The position numbers and the translations under genes are program-made. Source: Streptomyces katrae (GTDB taxonomy: Bacteria > Actinomycetota > Actinomycetes > Streptomycetales > Streptomycetaceae). Taken from it: a stretch of 64,000 nt of DNA. The DNA is taken from positions 3,596,001-3,660,000 of the forward strand of contig NZ_CP020042.1 of assembly GCF_002028425.1 (NCBI RefSeq), written 5' to 3'. The notes beneath the pieces were generated by a model, which did not search any database, was not told the origin of the DNA, and worked only from the letters and a program-made list of their open reading frames with translations. Positions 1 through 8,346 of the stretch are shown one piece after another (within the stretch, counting starts at the first letter, position 1; each line of letters begins with the position of its first letter).

Positions 1-1223
1 CGACCCGGCGCGCCATCCCGGCGATCCTGGACGCCCCCGGGGCGGTGCTCGTCACCTCCAACAAGCGCGACATCGTCGACGCCACGCGCGGACCGCGCCA
101 GGCCCGCGGCCAGGTGTGGGTCTTCGACCCGCAGCAGGTGGCCCAGGAGGCGCCGGCCTGGTGGTGGAACCCGCTCTCCTACGTCACCGACGTGGCCAAG
201 GCCCGCAAGCTGGCCGACCACTTCGCCTCGGGCTCCCGCGACGCCGACGCCTCCACCGACGCGTTCTTCGACCCCGCGGGCCAGGACCTCCTCGCCAACC
301 TGCTGCTCGCGGCGGCCACCGCCAAGACCCCCGTCACCCAGATCTACTCCTGGCTGTCCAACCCCAAGGACGACACCCCGGAGCGCATCCTGCGCGGCGC
401 CGGGCACCACATGCCCGCAGACGCCCTGAACGGCGTCATCACGGCTCCCGACAAGCAGCGCAGCGGCATCTACGGCGTCGCCCAGCAGATGGCGTCCTGC
501 CTGATCAACCCCGAGGTCAACAAGTGGGTGAGCCCCCTCGGGCCCGCCGACGGCCGCCCCGAGTTCGACCCGCACGAGTTCGTCCGCACCGGCTCCACCC
601 TCTACTCCCTCTCCCGCGAGGGCAGCGACTCGGCCGGCCCGCTGGTGACGGCCCTGACGGTGGCCGTCGTCGAGGCGGCCGAGGAGTACGCCACCTCCCA
701 GCGCGGCGGCCGCCTCTCGCTGCCGATGGTCGGCGTCCTGGACGAGGCGGCGAACGTCTGCCGCTGGCGCGCCCTGCCCGACCTCTACTCCCATTACGGC
801 TCGCGCGGCATCGTCCTGATGACGATCCTCCAGTCCTGGGCCCAGGGCGTCGAGGTGTGGGGCGACCGCGGCATGGAAAAGCTCTGGTCCGCCGCGAACG
901 TCCGCGTCTACGGCGGCGGCGTCTCCGACACCAAGTTCCTCGGCGACCTCTCCGAGCTGGCCGGCGAGTACAACCTCCGCGAGTTCTCCGCGACCCAGGA
1001 GTCGGAGTTCGGCGGCTGGTCCGGCAACCGCACGGTGAACCAGTCGGTCCGCCGCGAGCGCGTCCTCGAGGTCTCCGACCTGGGCTCGATGCCCCCGGGC
1101 CGCGCCCTGGTCCTGGCCTCGGGCACCAAGCCCGTCCTGGTGGAGACGATCCCCTGGTGGGAGGGCCGGCACGCCCAAGAGGTGAAGGCCTCCCTGTCGA
1201 AGTACGACCCGGGCGCCCGCTGA
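1..1223 (+). CDS. VirD4/TraG-like conjugative-transfer ATPase, C-terminal part (5' end outside window)
   Basis: The reading frame is open from the window edge (first full codon at position 3) to a TGA at 1221-1223, so about 407 C-terminal residues are visible and the start is missing. The sequence resembles the C-terminal half of type IV coupling proteins: a probable Walker B/TraM-recognition segment (VLDEAAN, near 747-767) is followed by a stretch on recruiting a 'GSRGIVLMTILQSW' helix and YGGGVSD. Members of this family are membrane ATPases that feed DNA to a translocation channel; chromosomal Streptomyces copies are of unknown function. No relaxase or other transfer gene is visible here, so an active element cannot be claimed. 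The Walker A motif would lie upstream of the window. Confidence 0.8.
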   Translation, partial: TRRAIPAILDAPGAVLVTSNKRDIVDATRGPRQARGQVWVFDPQQVAQEAPAWWWNPLSYVTDVAKARKLADHFASGSRDADASTDAFFDPAGQDLLANLLLAAATAKTPVTQIYSWLSNPKDDTPERILRGAGHHMPADALNGVITAPDKQRSGIYGVAQQMASCLINPEVNKWVSPLGPADGRPEFDPHEFVRTGSTLYSLSREGSDSAGPLVTALTVAVVEAAEEYATSQRGGRLSLPMVGVLDEAANVCRWRALPDLYSHYGSRGIVLMTILQSWAQGVEVWGDRGMEKLWSAANVRVYGGGVSDTKFLGDLSELAGEYNLREFSATQESEFGGWSGNRTVNQSVRRERVLEVSDLGSMPPGRALVLASGTKPVLVETIPWWEGRHAQEVKASLSKYDPGAR

Positions 1224-1241
1224 GCACCCCGCCAACAGCGG

Positions 1242-1276
1242 AAACCCCAGGTCATGAGCGTCATGACCTGGGGTTT
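1242..1276. terminator. Bidirectional terminator hairpin
   Basis: A perfect 16-bp stem (AAACCCCAGGTCATGA, 1242-1257, with its complement at 1261-1276) closes a 3-nt loop. A-rich and T-rich ends give it a U-tract in both directions. It lies between two convergent genes and serves both. Confidence 0.9.
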
Positions 1277-1283
1277 TCCCGTG

Positions 1284-2540
1284 CTACTTGGCGTACTGCG
1301 CCCACTTGTCGCTCGTCGCCATCTCCTTCAGCTGCGCCATCGTCAGCGCCGGCTCCTTCCGGGACGCGTCGCTCTCCTGGTTCTTGGAGTTGAAGGCCGA
1401 GACGATCACGCGGGTGCCGTTCGGGCGCATCGTGTCCACGGTCCACCACACCACGTTCTTGCCGCCCTTCTCCCCGGGCAGCTGACGGGTCACCACCTTC
1501 GTGCCGTCCGGCAGCACCGTGGCGCCCTCGAACAGGCTGTCCAGGGTGCCGGACTTCCAATACGACTGGACCTCCACGGTGACCATCGACTTGCCCTTGC
1601 CGTCGTCCAGCACGGAGTAGGCGCTGTCGCCCTCACCCCCCTTGGCCACGACCGGGATGCCGTACCCGGCCAGCAGGCCGTCCAGGACCGGCGCGGCCGA
1701 CGCCCCCGGACGCGGGGACGAGCGCGGCGTCTCCGGGTGGGCCGGCCGCATGTCCTCGAGCGCCGGGCGCCACAGCGGCGAAAGCGCGAGGGCCTTCAGC
1801 TGGGCCGGGTCCAGCGGAGGGTTGGGCCGCGAGACGGGCTCGTCCTTCTCCGCGGCCGCGTTCCACTCCTGCACGTCCACCTGGTAGCCCTGCGGGGTCA
1901 CCACCGTGGCCCGCCACGACTTCGTAGGGACGTGGCGGTCGGGGTACTCGTAGCCCTGGTAGACCATGACCTTCGAGCCGTCCGCCAGCACCTCGGACGT
2001 GCAGCCGTCGTAGTCGAACTTGTTCTTGTCGGGGCAGGTGAGCATCTCGGCCGTGCTCGCCCCCTTCGGGTCCACGCGGTTGAGGCCGACCCCGATGGCC
2101 GCCTTGCCCTTGCCGTCGTCGTACACGCCGTAGGCCCCCGGGATCCCCCCGGGTCCGTCACCTGTTCCGTGCCCCTTGGCCTCGGTCAGCTGCCCGCCGG
2201 GCAGCAGCTGCTTGAGCCAGGCGACCATCTGGTCGCCGGTGACCGCACCGGTGCCGGACCCCGGCACCCCCTTCGGGGGCGCGGCGCTCGACAGGGCCGG
2301 GGGGGCCGCGACGTTCGGCGTCCCCGCGCCGCCCGAGCCGCCCAGCAGGCCGCCCGCGAAGGCTCCGGCGGTACCGATCAGCGCAAGCCCCAGCACCGAT
2401 CCGCCGATGGCGCCGGCCCGGCGGCGGACCACCAGCCGCCGTCCGCGCCGCTCACCGCCGGCGACGAGGGCCTGCCGGTCGGGCGCGAACCCTTCCCCCG
2501 CCTGCCGCAGGGCTTCACCGAGCTCATCTTCAAAGGACAT
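1284..2540 (-). CDS. One-TM membrane protein downstream of an ECF sigma factor (anti-sigma-like)
   Basis: 418 aa. Residues 1-40 are cytoplasmic-looking and basic, a single membrane segment lies at about 41-66 (AIGGSVLGLALIGTAGAF), and a long extracytoplasmic domain follows with a Pro/Ala linker. No known catalytic motif was recognised. It is co-oriented with and 145 nt downstream of an ECF sigma gene, and the topology is that of anti-sigma or sensor partners, so a role in controlling that sigma factor is inferred from context. No ZAS zinc motif (HxxxCxxC) is visible. The gap to the sigma gene holds a 7-bp tandem repeat that could affect coupling. Confidence 0.7.
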   Translation of the reverse strand: MSFEDELGEALRQAGEGFAPDRQALVAGGERRGRRLVVRRRAGAIGGSVLGLALIGTAGAFAGGLLGGSGGAGTPNVAAPPALSSAAPPKGVPGSGTGAVTGDQMVAWLKQLLPGGQLTEAKGHGTGDGPGGIPGAYGVYDDGKGKAAIGVGLNRVDPKGASTAEMLTCPDKNKFDYDGCTSEVLADGSKVMVYQGYEYPDRHVPTKSWRATVVTPQGYQVDVQEWNAAAEKDEPVSRPNPPLDPAQLKALALSPLWRPALEDMRPAHPETPRSSPRPGASAAPVLDGLLAGYGIPVVAKGGEGDSAYSVLDDGKGKSMVTVEVQSYWKSGTLDSLFEGATVLPDGTKVVTRQLPGEKGGKNVVWWTVDTMRPNGTRVIVSAFNSKNQESDASRKEPALTMAQLKEMATSDKWAQYAK

Positions 2541-2627
2541 GCGAACCCAGACCTTCCACTCAGTAGCGAGGAGGAACGAGGAATGACATCAAAAGGCGGC
2601 GCCCCGCAGGAGCCACAAGCCTCAGGG

Positions 2628-2689
2628 CCTCAGGCCTCAGGCCTCAGGCCTCAGGCCTCAGGCCTCAGGCCTCAGGCCTCAGGCCTCAG
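2628..2689. repeat. 7-bp tandem repeat (CCTCAGG), about 8.9 copies
   Basis: Eight perfect copies of CCTCAGG run from 2628 to 2683 and a six-base partial copy ends at 2689; another copy sits one base out of phase at 2620-2626. The TGA stop of the sigma-factor gene (2686-2688, minus strand) lies inside the last partial unit. A 7-bp unit shifts frame at each copy, so stops occur in all minus-strand frames. Confidence 0.97.
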
Positions 2690-3198
2690 CGGGCGACCAA
2701 CTCGGACAGCGAGCCCCCCAGTTGCCCGCGCAGCCGCGCCAGCGCCCGCGAGGTCCGGGTACGGACCGCCGCCGAGCTGACGTTCATCGCCTCGGCGGTC
2801 TCCTCGATGCTGCGGTCCTCCCAGTACCGCAGCACCAACACCGCCCGGTCCTTCGGCGCCAGCTGCCCCAGCGCCTGCAGCAGGGTCACCCGCAGCTCCG
2901 GGTCGGCACCGGCCTGCGGCACACCCGGCTCGGGGAACTCCCCGACCGGGCGCTCCCCCGCCGAGCGGCGCCGCTGGTGCGTCAGGAAGGACCGCACGAG
3001 CACCGTCTGCGCGTACGCGGCCGGATTGTCGATGCGGGAGATCCGGCCCCAGAGCAGGTACATCCGCCCCAGGGTCTCCTGCACCAGATCCTCCGCGAGA
3101 TGGACGTCACCGCTCGCCAGCAGGCACGCCGACCGGTACAAAGGTCCCGACCGGCCCGCCGCGAACTCCCGGAACCCATCCCTGCGCCCCTGCCGCAT
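2686..3198 (-). CDS. SigE-family ECF RNA polymerase sigma factor
   Basis: 170 aa, usual for the family. Region 2 is visible around residues 15-75 (AEDLVQETLGRMYLLW, then the DNA-melting helix ending in SFLTHQRRR), and region 4 around 105-160 (LGQLAPKDRAVLVLRYWEDRSIEETAEAMNVSSAAVRTRTSRAL), the helix-turn-helix that reads the -35 element. ATG 3198 has a GGGGGAG ribosome-binding site just upstream. The following gene encodes a one-TM protein that may be its regulator. The stop codon falls in a tandem repeat. Recognised by motif; regulon unknown. Confidence 0.92.
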   Translation of the reverse strand: MRQGRRDGFREFAAGRSGPLYRSACLLASGDVHLAEDLVQETLGRMYLLWGRISRIDNPAAYAQTVLVRSFLTHQRRRSAGERPVGEFPEPGVPQAGADPELRVTLLQALGQLAPKDRAVLVLRYWEDRSIEETAEAMNVSSAAVRTRTSRALARLRGQLGGSLSELVAR

Positions 3199-3383
3199 CC
3201 ACTCCCCCTCGCGTCCGTCTCACCCCTTCGACGCGATGGCGGCCCGGGAATGTTTCAGTCGAGTTCCCGGAAACCGAGCCCGCACGCGCGCGGTGCTCGT
3301 CTGCCTGCTGATACTGGGGATCGCCCTGCACTGACGGCATGTCATGATGCCCGCACATAACACCGGGCGAGGAGCTTGAGACG

Positions 3384-4007
3384 ATGCTGACGGAGACATC
3401 GGGCCGTACGGCCCGGGACCTGGCCGCCGAGCTGGAGGGCCTACGGGGGGTGGACTGGGCATCGGTCTGGGCGGGTCCGCCGCAGGGCGGCTCTCCGGAA
3501 TGCCGCACGTGGTGCGAGCGCTACGGCTGGGAGCCGCAGACGGCCGACCGCAATCTGGTGGTGCGCAGCGGGGCCGGCGGCAGGTGGACCTTCGAAGCAG
3601 GTGGCAACTGGCATCCCGTACGCCGCCTGACCCACTGGGCGTGGCACCTCAACGCGGACGACGCGTCCGAGAACCCCGGTCTCCTGGTCCGCTCGGCCGA
3701 GGAGTGGCCCGAGTTCCTCAAGGCGGCCGAAAGCGTGCTGGGGCCTGCGGTCTGGAACGGCGCCTGGGACGCACCGGACTTCCCGGAACCGCCGGAACCG
3801 GGGTTCTGGGAGAACCGTGAATACCGCCTCGAGACCCGCACGCCCTACCGCATGGCGTACTGGAAGCCGGTCGGCGACCACCCAGGACAGGCCTTCATCG
3901 TGCTGGTGCAGTCGGTGTCCTTCACGGCGTGGACCGCCGACACGCCCGGTGGTTCGCGGATCCGGCTGACCGTGAACGCCCCTGAAGGCTCACGGAGGAA
4001 CCCGTGA
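3384..4007 (+). CDS. Unknown protein, first gene of a two-gene cassette
   Basis: 207 aa with no signal peptide or membrane segment, rich in Trp (for instance WASVW, RWTFEAGGNWHPVRRLTHWAW). I do not recognise the family. ATG 3384 follows a GAGGAG element about 10 nt upstream. The stop overlaps the next start as GTGA (4004-4007), so the two are translationally coupled. Base composition is less GC-rich than in the flanking core genes, as in the next gene, which suggests the pair is accessory. If the partner is an effector, this could be a chaperone or immunity-like protein; that is speculation. Confidence 0.75.
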   Translation: MLTETSGRTARDLAAELEGLRGVDWASVWAGPPQGGSPECRTWCERYGWEPQTADRNLVVRSGAGGRWTFEAGGNWHPVRRLTHWAWHLNADDASENPGLLVRSAEEWPEFLKAAESVLGPAVWNGAWDAPDFPEPPEPGFWENREYRLETRTPYRMAYWKPVGDHPGQAFIVLVQSVSFTAWTADTPGGSRIRLTVNAPEGSRRNP

Positions 4008-5014
4008 GCCCCGACGCTCCCCCGACCCCGGCGGAGATAGCCCGGGCCTTTGCCCTCCAGCAGGAGCATGCCGCAGCGGAACCACGTGACCAACAGGCCG
4101 GGGCCGCGATAGCCCGCAGGCTGTACGGCGACTACCTGTCGACGCTCGATCCGGAGGCGGAAGGGCCCAAGCCGGGTCTTCTGGACTTCATCGAGAACCT
4201 TTCGGCGAAGGACTCGGTCACCAACGAGGACCGCGGCCCCCATCGCGCGTTCTGGTCCTACGAGTCCAAGCTCGAGGGCACGGACAGACCCGTGCCCAAT
4301 CGCTTTCTGGCCAAGGCATGCGGCCAGTCGCGCGGCCTGCAGGTGCTGGAGGACACCCCCGCCGGGCACCGGCTCAACGGATACTTCCTCGGCAACGAAT
4401 TCGTGGTGGATGCACTCGCCCAGCACTTCAACTTCGATCCGGAGAAACTGGCCGCCGCTCACGGTGCCGCCTGGGACACCCTCTCGGACCGATACGCCCT
4501 CGCAACCGAGGGACTCGTGATCGCGTTCGCCGCCGACATCACCGCGGACTCGGTCCTCGGCAAGACCGAGATACCGGCGCTCCTCAGGAACGCCGAGGTC
4601 GGCAAGGAGGGCATCAAGTTCGCGACGCCGTTGCCTCAGCACGCGCACCTTCCGCCCGACATCAACGCGTTCATGGCCGATCCCCCCATCCGCTGCCAAC
4701 TGCGGATGGGGGATGACGACCCCGGGAAGTCCCCCGAGGAATTCGCCATGAAGCTGCACGCCATCGATGTCCCCGAGGACCGGAAGGAGGCCCATGCGGC
4801 GATCGTCGACCGGCTGTCGACGGCCAACTCCTACGAGGAGCTGAACCCGCCGGCCGCCGGGGCGAAGCGGAGGGAGCACATGAGTGCCTTCCTACCCGGT
4901 GTGAACCTGGGCCACGGCATCATCTCCGCGCCCCGCAGTGCCCTCACCGGCCACGGAGTGAGCGAGCCCGCACCCCCACAGATCACGCCGAAGTCCTCCG
5001 GGATCGAGCACTGA
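4004..5014 (+). CDS. Unknown protein, second gene of cassette (possible effector-like domain)
   Basis: 336 aa, start GTG 4004 overlapping the preceding stop. No signal peptide or membrane segment. I do not recognise it. A central block (about residues 120-210) reads NGYFLGNEFV..., then W-D-T-LS-x2-YA-x2-TEG, then SVLGKTEIPALL-x-N, a pattern loosely like C-terminal effector domains of polymorphic toxins; the resemblance is weak and no catalytic residue can be named. The C-terminal 50 residues are Pro/Ser/Gly-rich and low in structure. GC is visibly lower than in neighbouring core genes, so recent acquisition next to tRNA-Thr is possible. Confidence 0.75.
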   Translation: MSPDAPPTPAEIARAFALQQEHAAAEPRDQQAGAAIARRLYGDYLSTLDPEAEGPKPGLLDFIENLSAKDSVTNEDRGPHRAFWSYESKLEGTDRPVPNRFLAKACGQSRGLQVLEDTPAGHRLNGYFLGNEFVVDALAQHFNFDPEKLAAAHGAAWDTLSDRYALATEGLVIAFAADITADSVLGKTEIPALLRNAEVGKEGIKFATPLPQHAHLPPDINAFMADPPIRCQLRMGDDDPGKSPEEFAMKLHAIDVPEDRKEAHAAIVDRLSTANSYEELNPPAAGAKRREHMSAFLPGVNLGHGIISAPRSALTGHGVSEPAPPQITPKSSGIEH

Positions 5015-5131
5015 CCGACGGGCCTGCCACGATGCGTTCGTGCGCACCCGGTACCGAGCAAGGAGCACGCGAGGACGCTGCCCGGGACTACGGGCAGCAC
5101 CCCCGCCCAGGACCTGGTCGCCGAAAAGCAA

Positions 5132-5166
5132 AAGCCCCAGGTCACGGCGAGTGAGTCCTGGGGCTT
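5132..5166 (-). terminator. Terminator after tRNA-Thr
   Basis: AAGCCCCAGG (5132-5141) pairs with CCTGGGGCTT (5157-5166) around a 15-nt loop. It lies 7 nt downstream of the minus-strand tRNA gene; on that strand the left arm ends in T residues. Confidence 0.8.
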
Positions 5167-5173
5167 CCACAGA

Positions 5174-5246
5174 GCCGCCTTCGGGATTCGAACCCGAGAC
5201 CTACGCATTACGAGTGCGTTGCTCTGGCCAACTGAGCTAAGGCGGC
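5174..5246 (-). tRNA. tRNA-Thr (anticodon CGT)
   Basis: 73 nt without encoded CCA. The acceptor stem is GCCGCCT/AGGCGGC, the D arm GCTC...GAGC, and the anticodon arm ACGCA-CTCGTAA-TGCGT gives anticodon CGT. The T arm contains GGTTCGAATCC-type sequence (TCGGG TTCGAAT CCCGA). All four helices pair fully. It reads ACG codons. Confidence 0.97.
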
Positions 5247-5348
5247 ACCGCTGGGAAGACAAGATTTTCCCCGGGGGGAGCCTCTCATCAGCAGCGTCGC
5301 CAAGTCTACAGGGTTAAACCCGGTGCCCCGAACCAGGGGGCCCGGGGG

Positions 5349-6884
5349 TCAGCAGCGCTTGTCGGCGGGTGGGGCCTGGCCGTCCAGGAGGTAGCGGTTG
5401 ATCGCCGTGTCGATGCAGTCGCTGCCCCGGCCGTACGCCGTGTGGCCGTCGCCGTCGTACGTGAGGAGGGTGCCCGAGTCGAGCTGGTCCGCCAGGGAGC
5501 GGGCCCACTTGTACGGGGTCGCCGGGTCGCGGGTCGTGCCGACCACCACGATGGGGGCCGCGCCGGGGGCCTTCAGGGGCTTCGCCGTGCCCGTGGCCTT
5601 CACCGGCCAGTACGTGCAGTTCAGCGAGGCCCAGGCCAGCCCCGCGCCGAAGACCGGCGAGGCCTTCTCGAAGGAGGGCAGGGCGTGGTCCACCGCCTCC
5701 GGGCCGCTGAAGGCGGGGGGCTGGTCGAGGCAGTTCACGGCGGCGTTCGCGAACATGAGGTTCGCGTACGAGCCGTCCGCCTCGCGCTCGTAGTAGCTGT
5801 CGGCGAGGGACAGCAGGCCGGCCCCGTCGCCGTTCATCGCGTCCGTGAGGGCCTGGCGCAGGTGCGGCCAGGCGCTCTCGTCGTACAGGGCCGCGATCAC
5901 GCCCGTCGTCGCGAGGGCCTCGCCCACCGGGCGGCCGGCGTCGCCGGAGGGGACGGGCTGGGCGTCCAGCTTGCGGAAGAGGTCCTTCAGGTGCCGGCCC
6001 TGCTCCTCCGGCGTGCCCCGCCCCAGCGGGCAGTCGGTCTGCTTGGCGCAGTCCTTCGCGAAGGAGCGGAAGGCGGTGTCGAAGCCCGCCGTCTGGTCGC
6101 GGTTGAGGTCGAGCGCCGGGCGTGAGGGGTCCATCGCCCCGTCGAGGACCATCCGGCCCACCCGGCCCGGGAAGAGGTCCGCGTACGTCGCGCCGAGGAA
6201 GGTGCCGTAGGAGGCGCCGACGTAGTTCAGCTTCTCGTCGCCCAGGACCGCCCGGAGCAGGTCCATGTCGCGGGCGGCGTCCACGGTGGAGACGTGCGGC
6301 AGGATCCGCGCCGAGCGCTGCTCGCAGCCCGCCGCGAACTCCTTGAACGCCGCCACCAGCCGGGCCCGTTCCGCCTGGTCGTCCGGGGTCTGGTCCACCT
6401 GGGTGAACCGGTCCATCGCCGGGCCGTCCAGGCATTCCACCGGGCTGCTGCGGGCCACTCCGCGCGGGTCGAAGGAGACCATGTCGTAGCGGGCGCGGAC
6501 GGGCGCCGGATAGCCGATGCCGGCGTACGCCTGGAGGTAGCCGATGCCGGAGCCGCCGGGGCCGCCCGGGTTGACCACCAGGGAGCCGAGCTTCTTGCCC
6601 GGGCCGGTGGCGGTGCGGCGGGCCACCGCGATGTCCACGTCCTGGCCGGAGCCCGGGTTCGCGTAGTCCAGCGGCGCCTTCATCGTGGAGCACTGGAAGC
6701 CCTGGACACCGCAGTCGCGCCAGCTCAGCTTCTGCGTGTAGTACGGGCGCAGCGCGGCCGGAGCCGCGGACGGCTCGGCCGAGGCGGAGGCCACGCCCGG
6801 GCTGCCGGAGGTGCAGCCGGAGAGCAGCAGCCCGGCGGCTGCGATCACTGTCCCGGTGGTACGCAGCAGTCGCCTGGTGTCCAT
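5349..6884 (-). CDS. Secreted alpha/beta-hydrolase lipoprotein, tripeptidyl aminopeptidase (SlpD/SlpE-like) family
   Basis: 511 aa. A lipoprotein signal ends at the lipobox LLSGC (Cys24), so the enzyme should be membrane-anchored outside the cell. The alpha/beta-hydrolase fold shows the oxyanion block NPGGPGGSG (about 105-113), the nucleophile elbow GASYG with Ser225, and a late catalytic His (about 481, DGDGHTAYG) before a TAP-like C-terminal domain that ends in ADKRC. The family removes N-terminal tripeptides or hydrolyses related substrates. The ATG has no ribosome-binding site but lies 6 nt after a TACGCT hexamer. It sits downstream of holB on the same strand and has its own promoter. Confidence 0.9.
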   Translation of the reverse strand: MDTRRLLRTTGTVIAAAGLLLSGCTSGSPGVASASAEPSAAPAALRPYYTQKLSWRDCGVQGFQCSTMKAPLDYANPGSGQDVDIAVARRTATGPGKKLGSLVVNPGGPGGSGIGYLQAYAGIGYPAPVRARYDMVSFDPRGVARSSPVECLDGPAMDRFTQVDQTPDDQAERARLVAAFKEFAAGCEQRSARILPHVSTVDAARDMDLLRAVLGDEKLNYVGASYGTFLGATYADLFPGRVGRMVLDGAMDPSRPALDLNRDQTAGFDTAFRSFAKDCAKQTDCPLGRGTPEEQGRHLKDLFRKLDAQPVPSGDAGRPVGEALATTGVIAALYDESAWPHLRQALTDAMNGDGAGLLSLADSYYEREADGSYANLMFANAAVNCLDQPPAFSGPEAVDHALPSFEKASPVFGAGLAWASLNCTYWPVKATGTAKPLKAPGAAPIVVVGTTRDPATPYKWARSLADQLDSGTLLTYDGDGHTAYGRGSDCIDTAINRYLLDGQAPPADKRC

Positions 6885-6890
6885 GCGGCG

Positions 6891-6896
6891 AGCGTA
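6891..6896 (-). promoter_or_regulatory. -10 hexamer TACGCT, likely leaderless mRNA
   Basis: TACGCT ends 6 nt before the ATG of the peptidase gene, the distance expected when transcription begins at or next to the start codon. Confidence 0.55.
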
Positions 6897-7025
6897 CGTC
6901 CTGCCGGGGCCCCCGGCGGTCGGCCGCCGCCCGGGCGGCCGACCGCCGACCGGGCACGGACCCGCCGTCCGGCAACCGTACGGGATTCCCCGCGCGCGGC
7001 CCGGAACCGCTCGTACGGGTGAACG

Positions 7026-8237
7026 TCAGCCCGCGCGCAGAGCCATCGTCATGGCCTCCACCGCCAGCAGCGGGGCCACGTTCCGGTCGAGGGCCTGGCG
7101 GCAGGCGATGATCGCCTCGATGCGCCGCAGGGTCCTCTCGGGGCCCGAGGCGCGGGCGATCCGGTCGAGGTCGGGGCGTATGTCCTCGTTGGCGATGGCC
7201 AGGGCCGAGCCGAGCTGGAGGGCCAGGACGTCCCGGTAGAAGCCGGTCAGGTCGGTGAGGGCGAGGTCGAGGCTGTCGCGCTGGGTGCGGGTGCGCCGGC
7301 GCTTCTGGCGGTCCTCGAGCTCCTTCATCACCCCGGCCGTCCCGCGCGGCAGCCGCCCGCCGGCGCCCGCTCCGGCGCCGAGCGCGGCCCGGAGCTCCTC
7401 GGTCTCCTTCGTGTCGACCTCCTCGGCGACCTGCTTGGCGTCCTCCGCGGCGGCGTCGACCAGCTCCTGCGCGGCCTTGAGGCAGCCGCCCACGTCGTCC
7501 ACCCGCAGGGGGAGCTTCAGCACGGCGGCGCGGCGGGAGCGGGCGGCCTCGTCGGTGGCGAGCCGGCGGGCCCGGTCGATGTGGCCCTGGGTCGCGCGGG
7601 CGGCGGCCTCGGCGGCGGCCGGCTCGACGCCGTCACGCCGCACCAGCACCTCGGCCACGGCCGCCACGGACGGGGTGGTCAGCGTCAGGTGCCGGCAGCG
7701 GGAGCGGATGGTGGGCAGCACGTCCTCCAGGGAGGGCGCGCACAGCAGCCACACGGTGCGCGGGGCGGGCTCCTCCACGGCCTTCAGCAGGACGTTGCCC
7801 GCGCCCTCGGTGAGCCGGTCGGCGTCCTCCAGGACGATGACCTGCCAGCGGCCCACGGCCGGCGACAGCTGGGCGCGGCGGACCAGGTCGCGGGTCTCCT
7901 TCACACCGATCGACAGGAGGTCGGTGCGGACGATCTCCACGTCGGCGTGCGTCCCGGCCAGGGTGGTGTGGCAGCCGTCGCAGAACCCGCAGCCCGGCTC
8001 GCCCCCGAGGGCGCGGTCCGGGCTGACGCACTGCAGGGCCGCCGCGAAGGCCCGGGCGGCGGTGGCCCGCCCGGAGCCGGGCGGGCCGGTGAACAGCCAG
8101 GCGTGGGTCATCTTGGAGCCGGGCGGCAGCGGCTCACCCTCGGCGGCGGCCGTGACCAGGGCGTCCGCGTCGCGGGAGGCGGCGGCCAGCTGCGCGTGCA
8201 CGCGCCCCTGTCCCACCAGGTCGTCCCACACGGGCAT
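7026..8237 (-). CDS. holB: DNA polymerase III subunit delta'
   Basis: 403 aa from ATG 8237, chosen over an in-frame GTG at 8246 because of spacing to the AAAGG element. It is a clamp-loader AAA+ subunit: a modified P-loop GPPGSGR (Arg in place of the Walker Lys) near residue 52, a zinc-module Cys cluster CGFCDGC, and an LEDADRL Walker B-like block, followed by helical collar domains. Delta' acts in the tau/gamma complex that loads the beta clamp. The altered P-loop agrees with delta' not hydrolysing ATP. It directly follows the tmk fusion gene on the same strand, a conserved Streptomyces order (topA-tmk-holB). Confidence 0.93.
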   Translation of the reverse strand: MPVWDDLVGQGRVHAQLAAASRDADALVTAAAEGEPLPPGSKMTHAWLFTGPPGSGRATAARAFAAALQCVSPDRALGGEPGCGFCDGCHTTLAGTHADVEIVRTDLLSIGVKETRDLVRRAQLSPAVGRWQVIVLEDADRLTEGAGNVLLKAVEEPAPRTVWLLCAPSLEDVLPTIRSRCRHLTLTTPSVAAVAEVLVRRDGVEPAAAEAAARATQGHIDRARRLATDEAARSRRAAVLKLPLRVDDVGGCLKAAQELVDAAAEDAKQVAEEVDTKETEELRAALGAGAGAGGRLPRGTAGVMKELEDRQKRRRTRTQRDSLDLALTDLTGFYRDVLALQLGSALAIANEDIRPDLDRIARASGPERTLRRIEAIIACRQALDRNVAPLLAVEAMTMALRAG

Positions 8238-8346
8238 CCCGCCCACCGCCTTTCACCGTCCGTGGGTGCTCCGCACCCGTCTGCTCACATTGTGGCGCGC
8301 GCCACCGACAATCCCTCCCGCCGGAAGGAAGCGCCCGCCCGCCGGG

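Noticed and set aside
1..1223. Integrated conjugative element at the left edge
   Set aside because: Only one VirD4-like gene is visible and its base composition matches the core; no integrase, relaxase or attachment site is seen in the window.
2620..2689. CRISPR-like repeat
   Set aside because: Units are 7 bp, contiguous and without spacers. The arrays at 49127-49429 are likewise direct tandem repeats, and no cas gene is present.
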